The notes beneath the pieces are model-generated. The model saw only the letters and a program-made list of their open reading frames with translations. It searched no databases and had not been told where the DNA came from. Positions 34,740 to 43,230 of a stretch of 64,000 nucleotides of DNA are shown one piece after another. Within the stretch, counting starts at the first letter, position 1, and every line of letters starts with the position of its first letter. The stretch spans positions 62,001 through 126,000 of the forward strand of contig CANJLQ010000012.1 in the NCBI GenBank assembly GCA_947475735.1, read 5' to 3'. This stretch comes from Caulobacteraceae bacterium. GTDB lineage: Bacteria > Pseudomonadota > Alphaproteobacteria > Caulobacterales > Caulobacteraceae. The position numbers and the translations under genes were made by a program.

Positions 34740-35408
34740 GGAACGGTCCTGGTCATCAAGGAGAGGCAAGCCAGTCAACGACGGCGCATAGAGAGCAAAC
34801 ATCCCCGCCATGAACTCCGCCTGACCACCGTAGCTCGGGTGGCGGACGGGCTCCGCAGTGACGCCGAGATCAGCGAGGGCGACGCTCGCATCCCGGCCGA
34901 TGGCGACAATACGTTGTGGCTGGACCATCTCGATCAGCGCCTCCAACAGCGGCCAGGTCTCATCGCGTTCGGCTCGCGTATGACATCGGTTCGACATCGG
35001 ATCGTCGGCCTGGTGGGGATGGAAGGGAAAGACATTCCACAGGACCACGGGCTGGCGCACCTGTTCCAGCACGCGCCACACCACTGCGGCCGTCCGCTCC
35101 GCCATAATGGGTCCTTCTGTCGCCCGGACCAGATCGATGTCCCCCAACAGCATCGAGGCAGACGCGAGGTGAACTTCGTCGGTGAGAGGCACCCCAGTAC
35201 GACGCCCCCCCCGGTAGCCGAGATCGCGCCCCACCCACATGGTAGACACCTCTGTTGCGATCGCCCGCTCGAGGAATAGCCGGAGGTTCTCACGACGGAG
35301 CGCTGCGGCGTCTCCGCGATCATGCACGGCGCAATGGTCCCGCCAGGGGTTGAAGACGTTGGGTAAGGAGGCGGCCTCTAGGGCGCACACGAACTCGGAC
35401 GGGGTCAT
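34725..35408 (-). CDS. Uracil-DNA-glycosylase-superfamily-like protein
   Basis: The 227-residue product fits the UDG fold: FNPWRDHCAVHD near the start, MWVGRDLGYRGGRRTGVPLT, the core block VVLWNVFPFHPHQAD, then RIVAIGRDASVALADLG and EPVRHPSYGGQAEF, where HPS matches the UDG motif 2. The frame is open to 35531; the ATG at 35408 is in a coupled overlap with the MazG-like gene. A base-excision or nucleotide-hydrolysing role is possible. The catalytic Asp of classical family 1 enzymes is not obvious. Confidence 0.7.
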   Translation of the reverse strand: MTPSEFVCALEAASLPNVFNPWRDHCAVHDRGDAAALRRENLRLFLERAIATEVSTMWVGRDLGYRGGRRTGVPLTDEVHLASASMLLGDIDLVRATEGPIMAERTAAVVWRVLEQVRQPVVLWNVFPFHPHQADDPMSNRCHTRAERDETWPLLEALIEMVQPQRIVAIGRDASVALADLGVTAEPVRHPSYGGQAEFMAGMFALYAPSLTGLPLLDDQDRSSVRH

Positions 35409-36715
35409 GACGCGAGCGGCTCTATACGCAGTTGCCGATTCCCGAAATCGATTGTGACCAGGCCGCGCCGGTGCTCCTGCAGAAAGCGGAACGCCGCATA
35501 TCCCTGCAGGATCGCCTCCTCCCAGAGCCACAAGGGGTAGTCCTGGGGTTCATAGCCTTGGACAAATTGGTGGACCTGCTTCAGCAGGTCGAGCGGCAAC
35601 TCGCCGGCCTTCATGCCGCGGAAATAGTCCAGCGGACGCGCCATGCTGAACACCCAGGTCGAAATGCCCTCCTCGATCAGGATGGCGCGAGCGCCATCCT
35701 CGGTTTCATCAAGTTTGGCGTCGCTCTTCCGCTTGAGGCGAAGGAGCGAGCGAACGACCGGAGACCAGCCGAGCACGGCCACGAACGCATAGTGGAAGAC
35801 GTCGTGGAACCGGTAATCGTCGGCTTCGTGGGCGTTGTCCGTCAGGCGATCGCCGATAAAGAGCTCGTTGCATCGCTGGAAGACAAAGGGACGGTCGCCC
35901 ACGCTCTTCTCGAATATCTCTATCGCCATCTGGCGCGGCAACTGCTCGTCGTAATCCTTGTCGGCGTCGGGGGCGGCCGGATAGATTTTCTCCTCTGGCC
36001 AGCGCCCCAAGATTTTATGCCGGTTCTTGACCGCCGCGCCTTCCAGCGTGAGCCCGGCTTCCCGGGAGGCCTTCAACAGCAGTCTGAACACGTTGGTCAG
36101 CCGCCGCGCCAAAGCCTCCCCGCCCGGCACGAGGGCGGCGTTCTGATGATCGGCCACCATCGCGCCGACTTCGGCCGCAAGTGCAAGCAGCGTTTCCTCG
36201 AATTGGGGAAGCGGCGCTGCGGTCCGCACGATCGTATGCGGCTGAAGGGCCTCAAACGTGAGGGCCGGGTCATCCTTGTTCAGCCATTGCCCATCCTTGC
36301 GGTAGAGGTGGGCGGCGATGGCGCTGAGGCTTAGACCGCCCCGTCGCGCGATAGCGGCGAGATACCAAAGGACATCGCCGAGTTCCTCGGCGACGGCGTC
36401 CGAATAGGCCACAGACGACGCCCGGTCTCTCTGCTTCTTTTTCAGGGCGCTCAGCAGACTCCCCGTTTCGCCAAACAAGCCGAGCAGCGGGAACGCCAAC
36501 GATTGACCCTCGACGCCCCGATCTGTCTTGGCGGCCTGGTCCGCGTAGGCTGCGACTGTCAGTGGTGCGAAGCTGCCGTCCATGCGTGCTGTCACGATCC
36601 CCCGATTGCGCCTTCGTCCTTCGGTCACGCGATTCGCCCAACTGAGCGAATCCTGTTCGAGGTCGAAATGGGATACCGGTTCAATCCACACGCCCTCCAT
36701 CGGCGGGTCGATCAT
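35405..36715 (-). CDS. MazG-like nucleotide pyrophosphohydrolase with two MazG-type domains
   Basis: The 436-residue protein has a first MazG-like domain at about 50-130 with FGETGSLLSALKKKQRD and AEELGDVLWYLAAIARRGGL, which supply the acidic metal ligands. A second, degenerate copy follows at about 165-245 (LLALAAEVGAMVADHQ, then LLLKASREAGLTLEGAAVKN). The last 170 residues (FHDVFHYAFVAVLGWSP and LIEEGISTWVFSMARPLDYF) form an unassigned helical domain with a His pattern. The ATG at 36715 overlaps the relaxase stop, suggesting coupling; an internal ATG at 36583 is an alternative. MazG enzymes hydrolyse NTPs or dNTPs to NMPs. Confidence 0.82.
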   Translation of the reverse strand: MIDPPMEGVWIEPVSHFDLEQDSLSWANRVTEGRRRNRGIVTARMDGSFAPLTVAAYADQAAKTDRGVEGQSLAFPLLGLFGETGSLLSALKKKQRDRASSVAYSDAVAEELGDVLWYLAAIARRGGLSLSAIAAHLYRKDGQWLNKDDPALTFEALQPHTIVRTAAPLPQFEETLLALAAEVGAMVADHQNAALVPGGEALARRLTNVFRLLLKASREAGLTLEGAAVKNRHKILGRWPEEKIYPAAPDADKDYDEQLPRQMAIEIFEKSVGDRPFVFQRCNELFIGDRLTDNAHEADDYRFHDVFHYAFVAVLGWSPVVRSLLRLKRKSDAKLDETEDGARAILIEEGISTWVFSMARPLDYFRGMKAGELPLDLLKQVHQFVQGYEPQDYPLWLWEEAILQGYAAFRFLQEHRRGLVTIDFGNRQLRIEPLAS

Positions 36716-37707
36716 CGCTTCCGTCCAACATCGCCGTGCTGTTCCTGGCCCATGCGCGCCAACTGCTCAGCGCGGATCTCGACCTTCGGCAGAGCCCGGA
36801 CATGCTCCGCCAGGGCCGCGCCCAGGATGCGATCCTCGGCGCGATCGGACCGAGAGAGCGCGACCGCTTCGGCCGCCAGGGCGCGACGGATGCGGCGCTG
36901 CCGTTCCCTCAAGGCCGTGTCCCAAGGCACCTGTTTGGCACGCCAATCGATCGCATCGCGCACGGCCCCGACCAGCACCTTCGGTGCAGCCCCCCTTCCA
37001 TCGGCGAACCGCTCCCGCAGCTTGCGCACCGGCGTCCGCTCCGCCTTGCGGATGACGCCGCGCGCGCGCCGCGGACTGGCCTCGGCCTCCACGCCGCGAT
37101 CGCGCAGGGCCTGGGCGAACGTCTGTCGCCACAGCGCCAGGTCCGCCTTCCTTGGATTGAGACGGCGGCCATCGGCGCCCAGCACCCGCACGGTCAGATG
37201 GACATGGGGCTGGCGGTCCTCGTCATGGAGCGCGAACACATAGGGGAACCGCTCCCCGAAGGTCTCCTTGGCGAAGGCGCGCGCGGCGTCGTGCAGCCGC
37301 ATCGGATCGGTGCCCGCCGGCATACTGAGGACGATGGAGCGGGACACGGGGCTGTCGCGCCGCCGGCCCGGCTCCAGGGCCAGTTCGGCAGCCCAGGCCC
37401 CTGCCAGATCATGGACCGCCGCCCGTCCCTCGTGGCGTTCGCCGTCCGGCCCCTCAAGCCCCAGCTTGCCGTTGCGGCTGATGTAGTCGAGGTGGTGTCG
37501 CAGATGTCCGGCGTCCATCGTCGTGCCGGTGATCTTGACCACCACCTCCGGCGCCCGGCGGATGATCCGCGCGAGTTGCGCATAGGCGGCCGCATCGCCG
37601 GCCCGTCCGGGCGGCCGGAGCACCGCCTGGGTGATGCGCGCCCGGCGGATGTCGATGGGCGGACGCAGCACCTCCTCGAACCCGAGCGGTCGGCGGAAGT
37701 CGCTCAT
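36712..37707 (-). CDS. MOBP-type relaxase (VirD2/TraI-like)
   Basis: The 331-residue protein has a relaxase domain with the His cluster HDEDRQPHVHLTVRV (His161, His168, His170) that binds the metal. HLRHHLDYISRNGKLG is also a family block. The likely catalytic Tyr is Tyr42 or Tyr75. It nicks oriT and carries the strand into the recipient. The frame opens at 37980; the ATG at 37707 overlaps the mobC stop. It lies away from virD4 on the opposite strand. Confidence 0.88.
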   Translation of the reverse strand: MSDFRRPLGFEEVLRPPIDIRRARITQAVLRPPGRAGDAAAYAQLARIIRRAPEVVVKITGTTMDAGHLRHHLDYISRNGKLGLEGPDGERHEGRAAVHDLAGAWAAELALEPGRRRDSPVSRSIVLSMPAGTDPMRLHDAARAFAKETFGERFPYVFALHDEDRQPHVHLTVRVLGADGRRLNPRKADLALWRQTFAQALRDRGVEAEASPRRARGVIRKAERTPVRKLRERFADGRGAAPKVLVGAVRDAIDWRAKQVPWDTALRERQRRIRRALAAEAVALSRSDRAEDRILGAALAEHVRALPKVEIRAEQLARMGQEQHGDVGRKR

Positions 37708-38225
37708 GGCTCGGCGGACCAATAGGCCAGGTTGCCGGCGAAGGCCTCGTCCAGGCCGCCCAGGTGGCCCCGGATCTCGGATGCGAAGGCGGCCAGCTGG
37801 GCCACCTCCAGGTCGAGGACGGCGCCCTCCATGACAGCGGTGTTCAGGGCCCGGGCGATCTGATTGATGTTGACGCCGATGCGGTGGAGCTCGCGCCGGA
37901 CGCCGATCAGGGCGACCGCTTCCGGCGGGGTCAGCTGCAACCGCCCATGCAGCCGACGGCGGATCAGGGCCGCCGCCCATTGGGTCCGCATCAGCCCGGC
38001 GCGGGCCGCCTCGGCCTCCAGCATCGCCATGTCATCGGCAGTCAATCGGAGCGTCAGCTTGGCCGACTTCGCGCCGGGCGAGGCCGGCTCGGACGCCGGC
38101 AGGGGCGCCTGCGCGGCCCTTTCCATGAGCGCACGCAGGTAGCGGGACCGTCCGCCGCGCGCGACCGCCGCCGCGTCGAAGCGGCGAGCCAGGTCGGGCG
38201 GAAGGCGAAGGGTGAAGCGGTCCAT
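37704..38225 (-). CDS. mobC: MobC-like relaxosome accessory protein
   Basis: The 173-residue protein has a ribbon-helix-helix-like N-terminus (MDRFTLRLPPDLARRFDAAA) and a second one at about 55 (KLTLRLTADDMAMLEAEAAR). The C-terminal RRELHRIGVNINQIARALNT is the MobC signature. It helps the relaxase find and melt oriT. It lies directly downstream of the candidate nick site. Confidence 0.88.
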   Translation of the reverse strand: MDRFTLRLPPDLARRFDAAAVARGGRSRYLRALMERAAQAPLPASEPASPGAKSAKLTLRLTADDMAMLEAEAARAGLMRTQWAAALIRRRLHGRLQLTPPEAVALIGVRRELHRIGVNINQIARALNTAVMEGAVLDLEVAQLAAFASEIRGHLGGLDEAFAGNLAYWSAEP

Positions 38226-38235
38226 CGGGGAGCGG

Positions 38236-38386
38236 GTCTGTCAGACATTGCCGGCGCAAAGCCTATCCTGCCCTAGACCGTGACACCCTTCGCCCCGTAG
38301 GTCTCCGGTGCTGCCCGCCCTCCCCTCGGCGTCCGAAGCCGGCCGCTCGCCCGCCGCCCTGAAGGGCACCCCAGCCTAGGCGGGTG
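38236..38386. other. Candidate oriT region upstream of mobC
   Basis: CCTATCCTGCCC (38262-38273) contains the TATCCTGC motif of IncP/VirD2-type nick sites; the predicted nick lies between 38270 and 38271. I recall the same CCTATCCTGCCC at the RP4 nic site. A palindrome GTCTG-T-CAGAC (38236-38246) lies between this and the mobC start and could bind MobC. Two hairpins, GCCCT-GA-AGGGC (38356-38367) and CACCC...GGGTG (38367-38386), lie further out. Confidence 0.65.
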
Positions 38387-38454
38387 CTGGACAATCGCGC
38401 CGTCCACCGGCACCTCAAATACGCCCTTCAACGAGCCTCAGGATCATCGCGCCC

Positions 38455-39095
38455 GTGTCGCTTCTCAACGACATCTCCCGGTTCTCCGCGATCTCGAGCG
38501 TCCACGTCTTTCCGAAGATGCGGTTGATGGCGCGTGACCATGAGCCGGATCTGGTCGTCGGTTCAGGTGAGCTTCGGGTCGTCTCCGCCAACCGCTTCGA
38601 GTTCACCCTGACGGGCGAGCCCGAAAACCCCGCCTATGTCTTCGAACAGATGCGGCGGCAGCGGGAGGACCGCTACGACGGACTATCGCGGTTCCGGTTG
38701 GTGCTCGAGGACGACGATGGGACCGAGTATGCGGGCGGTTGGACGGTCCCGAGCTTCCGGACCGGCGACGGTGCCTGGACGTTCGAGGGAGAAACCGACT
38801 CCTTCTTGGGGGGCGGTCGATATGAAGCGACGCCGACGGGATCGACGGAAGTCCGCTTCCTCATCCCCACAAGGCATCACGCCGCGCAGCTGCTGGCGCG
38901 CTTTGTCACGACGCCTCGTGACCGCATGCCGCCAGAACCGAGATTCGATCTTGAGGTGATGGGCCAGACCGTCACCTTCACGTTTGATCGCGCCATGTCG
39001 ATCCTGACGATTTCGACGCCCGCCTCGGAGTCCCTGCCGTTGACCTACACCGAGAACTGGCTGGGAGAGCCGCTCCGGATCCTGTTCGGCCAGCT
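38455..39095 (+). pseudogene. 5' part of a truncated gene, possibly ApeA-type N-terminal domain
   Basis: The first about 213 residues look like genuine protein (VLEDDDGTEYAGGWTVPSFR, then VTFTFDRAMSILTI and ENWLGEPLRILFGQ). After about 39095 the frame continues only as an antisense reading of ArdC, so the real gene has lost its 3' part. The ENWLGEPLRILFGQ block resembles the N-terminal domain of ApeA-like HEPN defence proteins. The N-terminus is intact, the effector end is missing. Confidence 0.6.
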
Positions 39096-39402
39096 CGATC
39101 TGGTTGGCGTAGACGACCGTTGCTCCGTGCTCCCCCTTGCGGACGTGGGCGCCGACGGCCAGCGCCTGGCGGAAGGTCATCCAGGTCGACCGGCTGAACC
39201 CGCGGCTGGTCGCCTCGCCCCAGAGCAGGACGACATTGATGCCGTTGTAGGGCGTGCCGTCATGGCGCAGGGGGCGGCTGACGGAGGTCTTGGTCTTCCA
39301 GGGCTGGGTCCAGGGGCGGACCCCGGCTTCGAGCTGACTGATGATCTGTTGGGTGATCCGGGTGTGGATGTCCGGGCGTGCGGGATCGGCGGGGCGCTTC
39401 AT
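39095..39402 (-). pseudogene. Truncated ArdC-like antirestriction protein gene
   Basis: The N-terminal ArdC ssDNA-binding domain is clear over about 103 residues (HTRITQQIISQLEAGVRPWT, then PYNGINVVLLWGEATSRGFS and GAHVRKGEHGATVVYAN). Beyond about 39095 the frame turns into the antisense of the neighbouring plus-strand gene. The zinc-peptidase C-terminal domain is missing. An insertion or deletion has cut a backbone gene of the element. Confidence 0.82.
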
Positions 39403-39474
39403 GGCGGCCTCCTCGAAACGGATTGTGGGAAGAAGGAGCGGCGGCGCGGTCTCCGCGCCGCCGCGGCTCTTGGA

Positions 39475-39768
39475 TCAGCGGGACCAGATCAGGCTGTGTC
39501 CGCCTTCGATCTCCACCAGGGAGGCGTAGATCGGCGCCGGGAAGCTGGGATCGTCGAGCTTGACCGAGAGGTACTCGCGGTTCTGCTGGCTCGTCTTCTT
39601 CCAGGCTGCGCCGAACTCGGTCTGGCCCGCGAAGATCCGGAAGTCGGGGGCCTTGTCGTCGCTCTTCTCGTTGGGCCGAAGAACCGCCGCCTTGACGTTG
39701 AGGGTGAGGGTCTTGATCGAACCGGTGTAGCCGTCGCCTTGAGCGGTGAAGGTGCCGATGGTCGCCAT
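39475..39768 (-). CDS. DUF736 protein
   Basis: The 97-residue protein begins [20 protein letters not shown] and continues with [20 protein letters not shown] and [20 protein letters not shown], the full DUF736 pattern. Such genes are common on alphaproteobacterial conjugative elements; their function is not known. GGAGAGACTGAC precedes the ATG at 39768. It is followed by truncated ArdC and preceded by a SRAP remnant. Confidence 0.95.
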   Translation of the reverse strand: MATIGTFTAQGDGYTGSIKTLTLNVKAAVLRPNEKSDDKAPDFRIFAGQTEFGAAWKKTSQQNREYLSVKLDDPSFPAPIYASLVEIEGGHSLIWSR

Positions 39769-40102
39769 GTCAGTCTCTCCTTTGCTTCGGGCCACGCCTG
39801 CCGCGGCCTCGATGGCGATCGGGAGACCGGGGCCCGGGCGGCGCGCAGGCAGAGCGAAGCGAGCCCCGCAGCGGAGCGGAGGACCGCGATAAGAGACTTT
39901 CTTGTTTCGCGAGGAAGGCCGTCAGGCCGGGGATGAAAGTCACGCAAGCGGTTGCGCCAGCCGAACGGGTTTCGGTCAGATCCGCCTCATCGAGAGGCCG
40001 CGCCGGTTGGCGCGAAAAGGATGCGAGACGCTGGCCGCCCCAACCACCCCGTCAGCGCCATAGGCACTCCACGGTCGGTCAGGCCATGTTTTCCCACGAG
40101 GC

Positions 40103-40216
40103 TCAGGCCGCGATCGGGACAACCTTCGCAACGTCGAGGCTCTCGGCGGGCAGAGCACGCAACAGTTCGGCCTCGGGGCGCTGGAGATTGAGCCAGGCCC
40201 GGACGAGGGACTTCCG
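40103..40216 (-). pseudogene. C-terminal remnant resembling an SRAP (YedK-like) protein
   Basis: The minus strand reads SLVRAWLNLQRPEAELLRAL, then PAESLDVAKVV and a stop at 40103, similar to the end of SOS-response-associated SRAP proteins. A stop codon occurs in frame at 40217-40219, so only about 37 residues remain. It lies where SRAP often sits near DUF736 in such elements. The break is next to the start of the 40304 cargo gene, so the cargo probably replaced its front part. Confidence 0.45.
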
Positions 40217-40303
40217 CTAAGCTTTCCACAGTGGCCAAATCAGCTTCACAAATGTTGCGATGCCCATACGGCTGGCGTCATAATTCAGACGGGACCATTT
40301 ACC

Positions 40304-43222
40304 TTGGCCGACGGCCCCTCGCCAGCACAGCTTTCCCGAGTTCTTCGCTTCCATTTGAACGAGCTCGGCGCGCTAAATGCGCACCACGAATTCGAGCACC
40401 TGACGCGGCATGTCGCACGGGCTCGTCTCTACTCAAACATTCTCCCCGCGACAGGTCCCGTCAGCGCGGGTGGGGACGGAGGCCGCGATTTCGAGTCGTT
40501 CAGGACGAACCTGCCGCTTCCTTTGACCGCAAACTCGCCGTTCGTCGCGGAAGCCTCCGGTGCCCGTGAGGTAGTCTTCGCCTGCAGCCTCGAGAAGCGG
40601 ATCGAGCCGAAGATCAAGAAGGATGTGAAATCCCTCATTGGCGGGGGCCACGTCGATGAGATCATCTACTTCTGTGAAGCGGACTTTCCGATCGGCCGAC
40701 GCCGCAGACTGCAGAAATGGGCGCGGGAAGATCACAACGTCGAGCTCAGGATCTTCGACGGGCAGGCGATCGCCGAATGGCTGGCTGATCGCGACCTTTT
40801 CTGGATCGCCCAGCAATATCTCTCCCTGCCAGCCGAGCTCGCGCCGGCAGGTCCCAACACTGGCGACGGATACGGTGATCGACTTGCACGCTGGCGGGAC
40901 CGCGATCCGCTGGTGATTAGCCACGCCGACTTCACGGAGATCAAGCGCGGGATGCGCCGAGCAACCTTCGACCTTGCGGCGCGCCATGACCTGCGTTTCT
41001 GGATCGCCAAGATGGAGGCCTTCACGGGCCATGAGGCGACGCCACGGGGGCTGGTCCGGAACGCAATGTATGAGATCGCGGTCGCGTCCCTTCGGGGATT
41101 TGGGGATATGAACCCTCAGGCGCACCAGCTCCGCGACTACTATTCCGATGTCGGCGAATGGACCGGCCAAGCCGACCTTCAAGACGCAGCCACGCTGCTT
41201 GTTTACGCGCACGGCGGTATTCTCCACTCAACCTATCACGGCTCGCTGGAGGAGCTCGCCGAATGGCGAAACACTCTTCTCGCAACGATCGATAGCGAGA
41301 TCGAAAGCGCTCCGGGGCCGGTGCGTCGTACTGGGCTACTCCGTGTGCGCGGGCACATCAGTGGGCTGCCGAGTGCGCCAGACGCGCCCAATGATCTGAA
41401 TGCGTCGCGTGTGGACTGGGCACGCATGCTTGATGAAGCAAAGGCCACGCCTCTCTTTCCTGTCGAAGACTTCGCAGACTTCCTTACGAAGGTCATCGCG
41501 ATCGCTGGAGAAGATGCGGGGCTGCTCGCCTTGGCGGAGCGAGCCGACGAGCTCATCGCGGAACGAGCGGGTGGCGCCGTGGCGGGCGAAAAAGCTTTCA
41601 AGCGGGCGCTTGCTCTGCTGGACAACGACCACCCCCTCACAGCGATCCGGGAACTGCATAAGGGCAAGGCGAAGTGGTTTTCGGGAGACCGGATCGAGGG
41701 CGCAGTTCGCGTCATGCTCCTGCTAGCGGATTGCTACCGTGACTTGGGACTAGCCTATGCAGCGAAGAACTATGCGCTCGCGGCGGCCTTCATCTCCGAG
41801 TACCACCCTGTTGAACCGCTGGGTCCCATCGTCCCGACCGCGCGCCTTTCCGTCTCTGACTTCGAGGACAACTCGGGCTGCGCAGTCGGTTTCATCCAAG
41901 CGATGGCGGCGACGCTGCACGCGCATGTCCAGCATGCAGCGGACCCGCTCGACCTTGAGAAACATGCGGAGCTCAAAACTAACGTGGGGCAACTGGCGAC
42001 GTGGCGAGGCGCGCTTCTCAGGTTTGCGCCGGAGATCGTGCCGACATTTGATCGGCTCTACGCCGATTGGCCACCGATCATCTTGGATCCAATTCTGTCC
42101 GCATCTGAATCTCCCGACGGTTTCTGGATGCAGGATAGCCCGGACGAGCTTTGGGCCCGCCTTCAAGCGGCCTTCCTAGATCGACCTTTCGGTGATTTCG
42201 GCCGCATCCGAACCGTCCGTTGGCGCGCAATGGATATCGACTGGAAATGCGTCTTTGAGAACCGCTACGCTGTCGTTCCTGAAGCCGAGCAAGTTGTCGC
42301 CAGCCTCCAGCTTTTCGCGATAATCCTGTTGCGCGTCGATCTGGTCACCATTCCGGGTGAAGTTCACATCGAGATCCACGTCGATTCCGAGCTTGCGGAG
42401 CCTGCGTTCGAGGAAATCGAACCCAGTGAACCCACAACAATACGCACGTTCAGCCTCACCCTTCCCTTCGGCGGGCCCGCAGATCCGTGGCTGATGCTCC
42501 AAGGTGTTCTCGCCCCGATCCTCGGAGCCCTGTCGCTGCTGCCGCCGAAGGAAGCGGCGGAAGCACTGAGCGACCAGATGGAAGCGCTCGCTGGCGAGCT
42601 CTTTACGGCTCGCCCCTACCCGGAACTCTACCGAGACCTGATCTCGGAGGAAGCGTTCGGCGAGGCGATCCGCCAGGCCTTGCCGAACATCGAGCCCCAC
42701 CGCGTCTTCAATCTTCCAAGGATCGTGTCGCTGTCGACGCCGGTGGGACCCGGTCCAGGATATGATGCGGACGAAGCCGCTGTGTCGATCAAGCAGCGAT
42801 ATAGCCGATCGTTCGCATATCTTCGCCACACCCTCCCGGCCATTCTGGCGGATCAGGATGTGCGCGCCCGTCTCGAGGCGATGCGCGAAGAGGGATTGAA
42901 GGACTGGGAAATCCTCAGCATCTTGGCGAATATCGCCTTGAACGCTCGCTTTTCGTTCGACGTGGAGGGAAGACCAACTCGCGAGGTGATGGAGCAGGCG
43001 GCTGCCGAGTTGAACCGGTCTGAAGAACCGGATGAAGCACTGTCCGCCGAGGTGTTTTCGGACGAGGCCATCAGAGTGAACAGGATGATGTTTATCGGTG
43101 CCCACGTAGGTTCGTGGGGCTTACAGGGCGGCCGAATGAGAGATCCGGACGCACTCGAGGAACTGTTGATCCGACGTTACGGCCTGCGGCGCGACGATGT
43201 GGATCACGAAACCCTGTTCTGA
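40304..43222 (+). CDS. Large protein with a restriction-endonuclease-like N-terminus
   Basis: The 972-residue protein has a PD-(D/E)xK-like domain at about 50-115: SAGGDGGRDFESFRTN, followed by EVVFACSLEKRIEPKIKKDV. The Asp of GGDGGRD and the E-K pair suit a Mrr-like nuclease site. The segment VDEIIYFCEADFPIGRRRRL, then FDGQAIAEWLADRDLFWIAQ is common after this nuclease type. The remaining about 780 residues are mostly helical, without a Walker motif that I can see. Only a TTG at 40304 can open the frame. It may be a single-protein defence effector, which is inference. Confidence 0.7.
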   Translation: MADGPSPAQLSRVLRFHLNELGALNAHHEFEHLTRHVARARLYSNILPATGPVSAGGDGGRDFESFRTNLPLPLTANSPFVAEASGAREVVFACSLEKRIEPKIKKDVKSLIGGGHVDEIIYFCEADFPIGRRRRLQKWAREDHNVELRIFDGQAIAEWLADRDLFWIAQQYLSLPAELAPAGPNTGDGYGDRLARWRDRDPLVISHADFTEIKRGMRRATFDLAARHDLRFWIAKMEAFTGHEATPRGLVRNAMYEIAVASLRGFGDMNPQAHQLRDYYSDVGEWTGQADLQDAATLLVYAHGGILHSTYHGSLEELAEWRNTLLATIDSEIESAPGPVRRTGLLRVRGHISGLPSAPDAPNDLNASRVDWARMLDEAKATPLFPVEDFADFLTKVIAIAGEDAGLLALAERADELIAERAGGAVAGEKAFKRALALLDNDHPLTAIRELHKGKAKWFSGDRIEGAVRVMLLLADCYRDLGLAYAAKNYALAAAFISEYHPVEPLGPIVPTARLSVSDFEDNSGCAVGFIQAMAATLHAHVQHAADPLDLEKHAELKTNVGQLATWRGALLRFAPEIVPTFDRLYADWPPIILDPILSASESPDGFWMQDSPDELWARLQAAFLDRPFGDFGRIRTVRWRAMDIDWKCVFENRYAVVPEAEQVVASLQLFAIILLRVDLVTIPGEVHIEIHVDSELAEPAFEEIEPSEPTTIRTFSLTLPFGGPADPWLMLQGVLAPILGALSLLPPKEAAEALSDQMEALAGELFTARPYPELYRDLISEEAFGEAIRQALPNIEPHRVFNLPRIVSLSTPVGPGPGYDADEAAVSIKQRYSRSFAYLRHTLPAILADQDVRARLEAMREEGLKDWEILSILANIALNARFSFDVEGRPTREVMEQAAAELNRSEEPDEALSAEVFSDEAIRVNRMMFIGAHVGSWGLQGGRMRDPDALEELLIRRYGLRRDDVDHETLF

Positions 43223-43230
43223 TGCTAGGA

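Noticed and set aside
36712..37243. Plus-strand frame across the relaxase gene
   Set aside because: Antisense shadow of the relaxase with a biased composition.
39096..39936. Continuation of the plus-strand frame from 38455 as a 493-residue protein
   Set aside because: From about 39095 the reading is the antisense of ArdC and DUF736, Gly/Ala/Arg-rich and without domains. Only the first about 213 residues look real.
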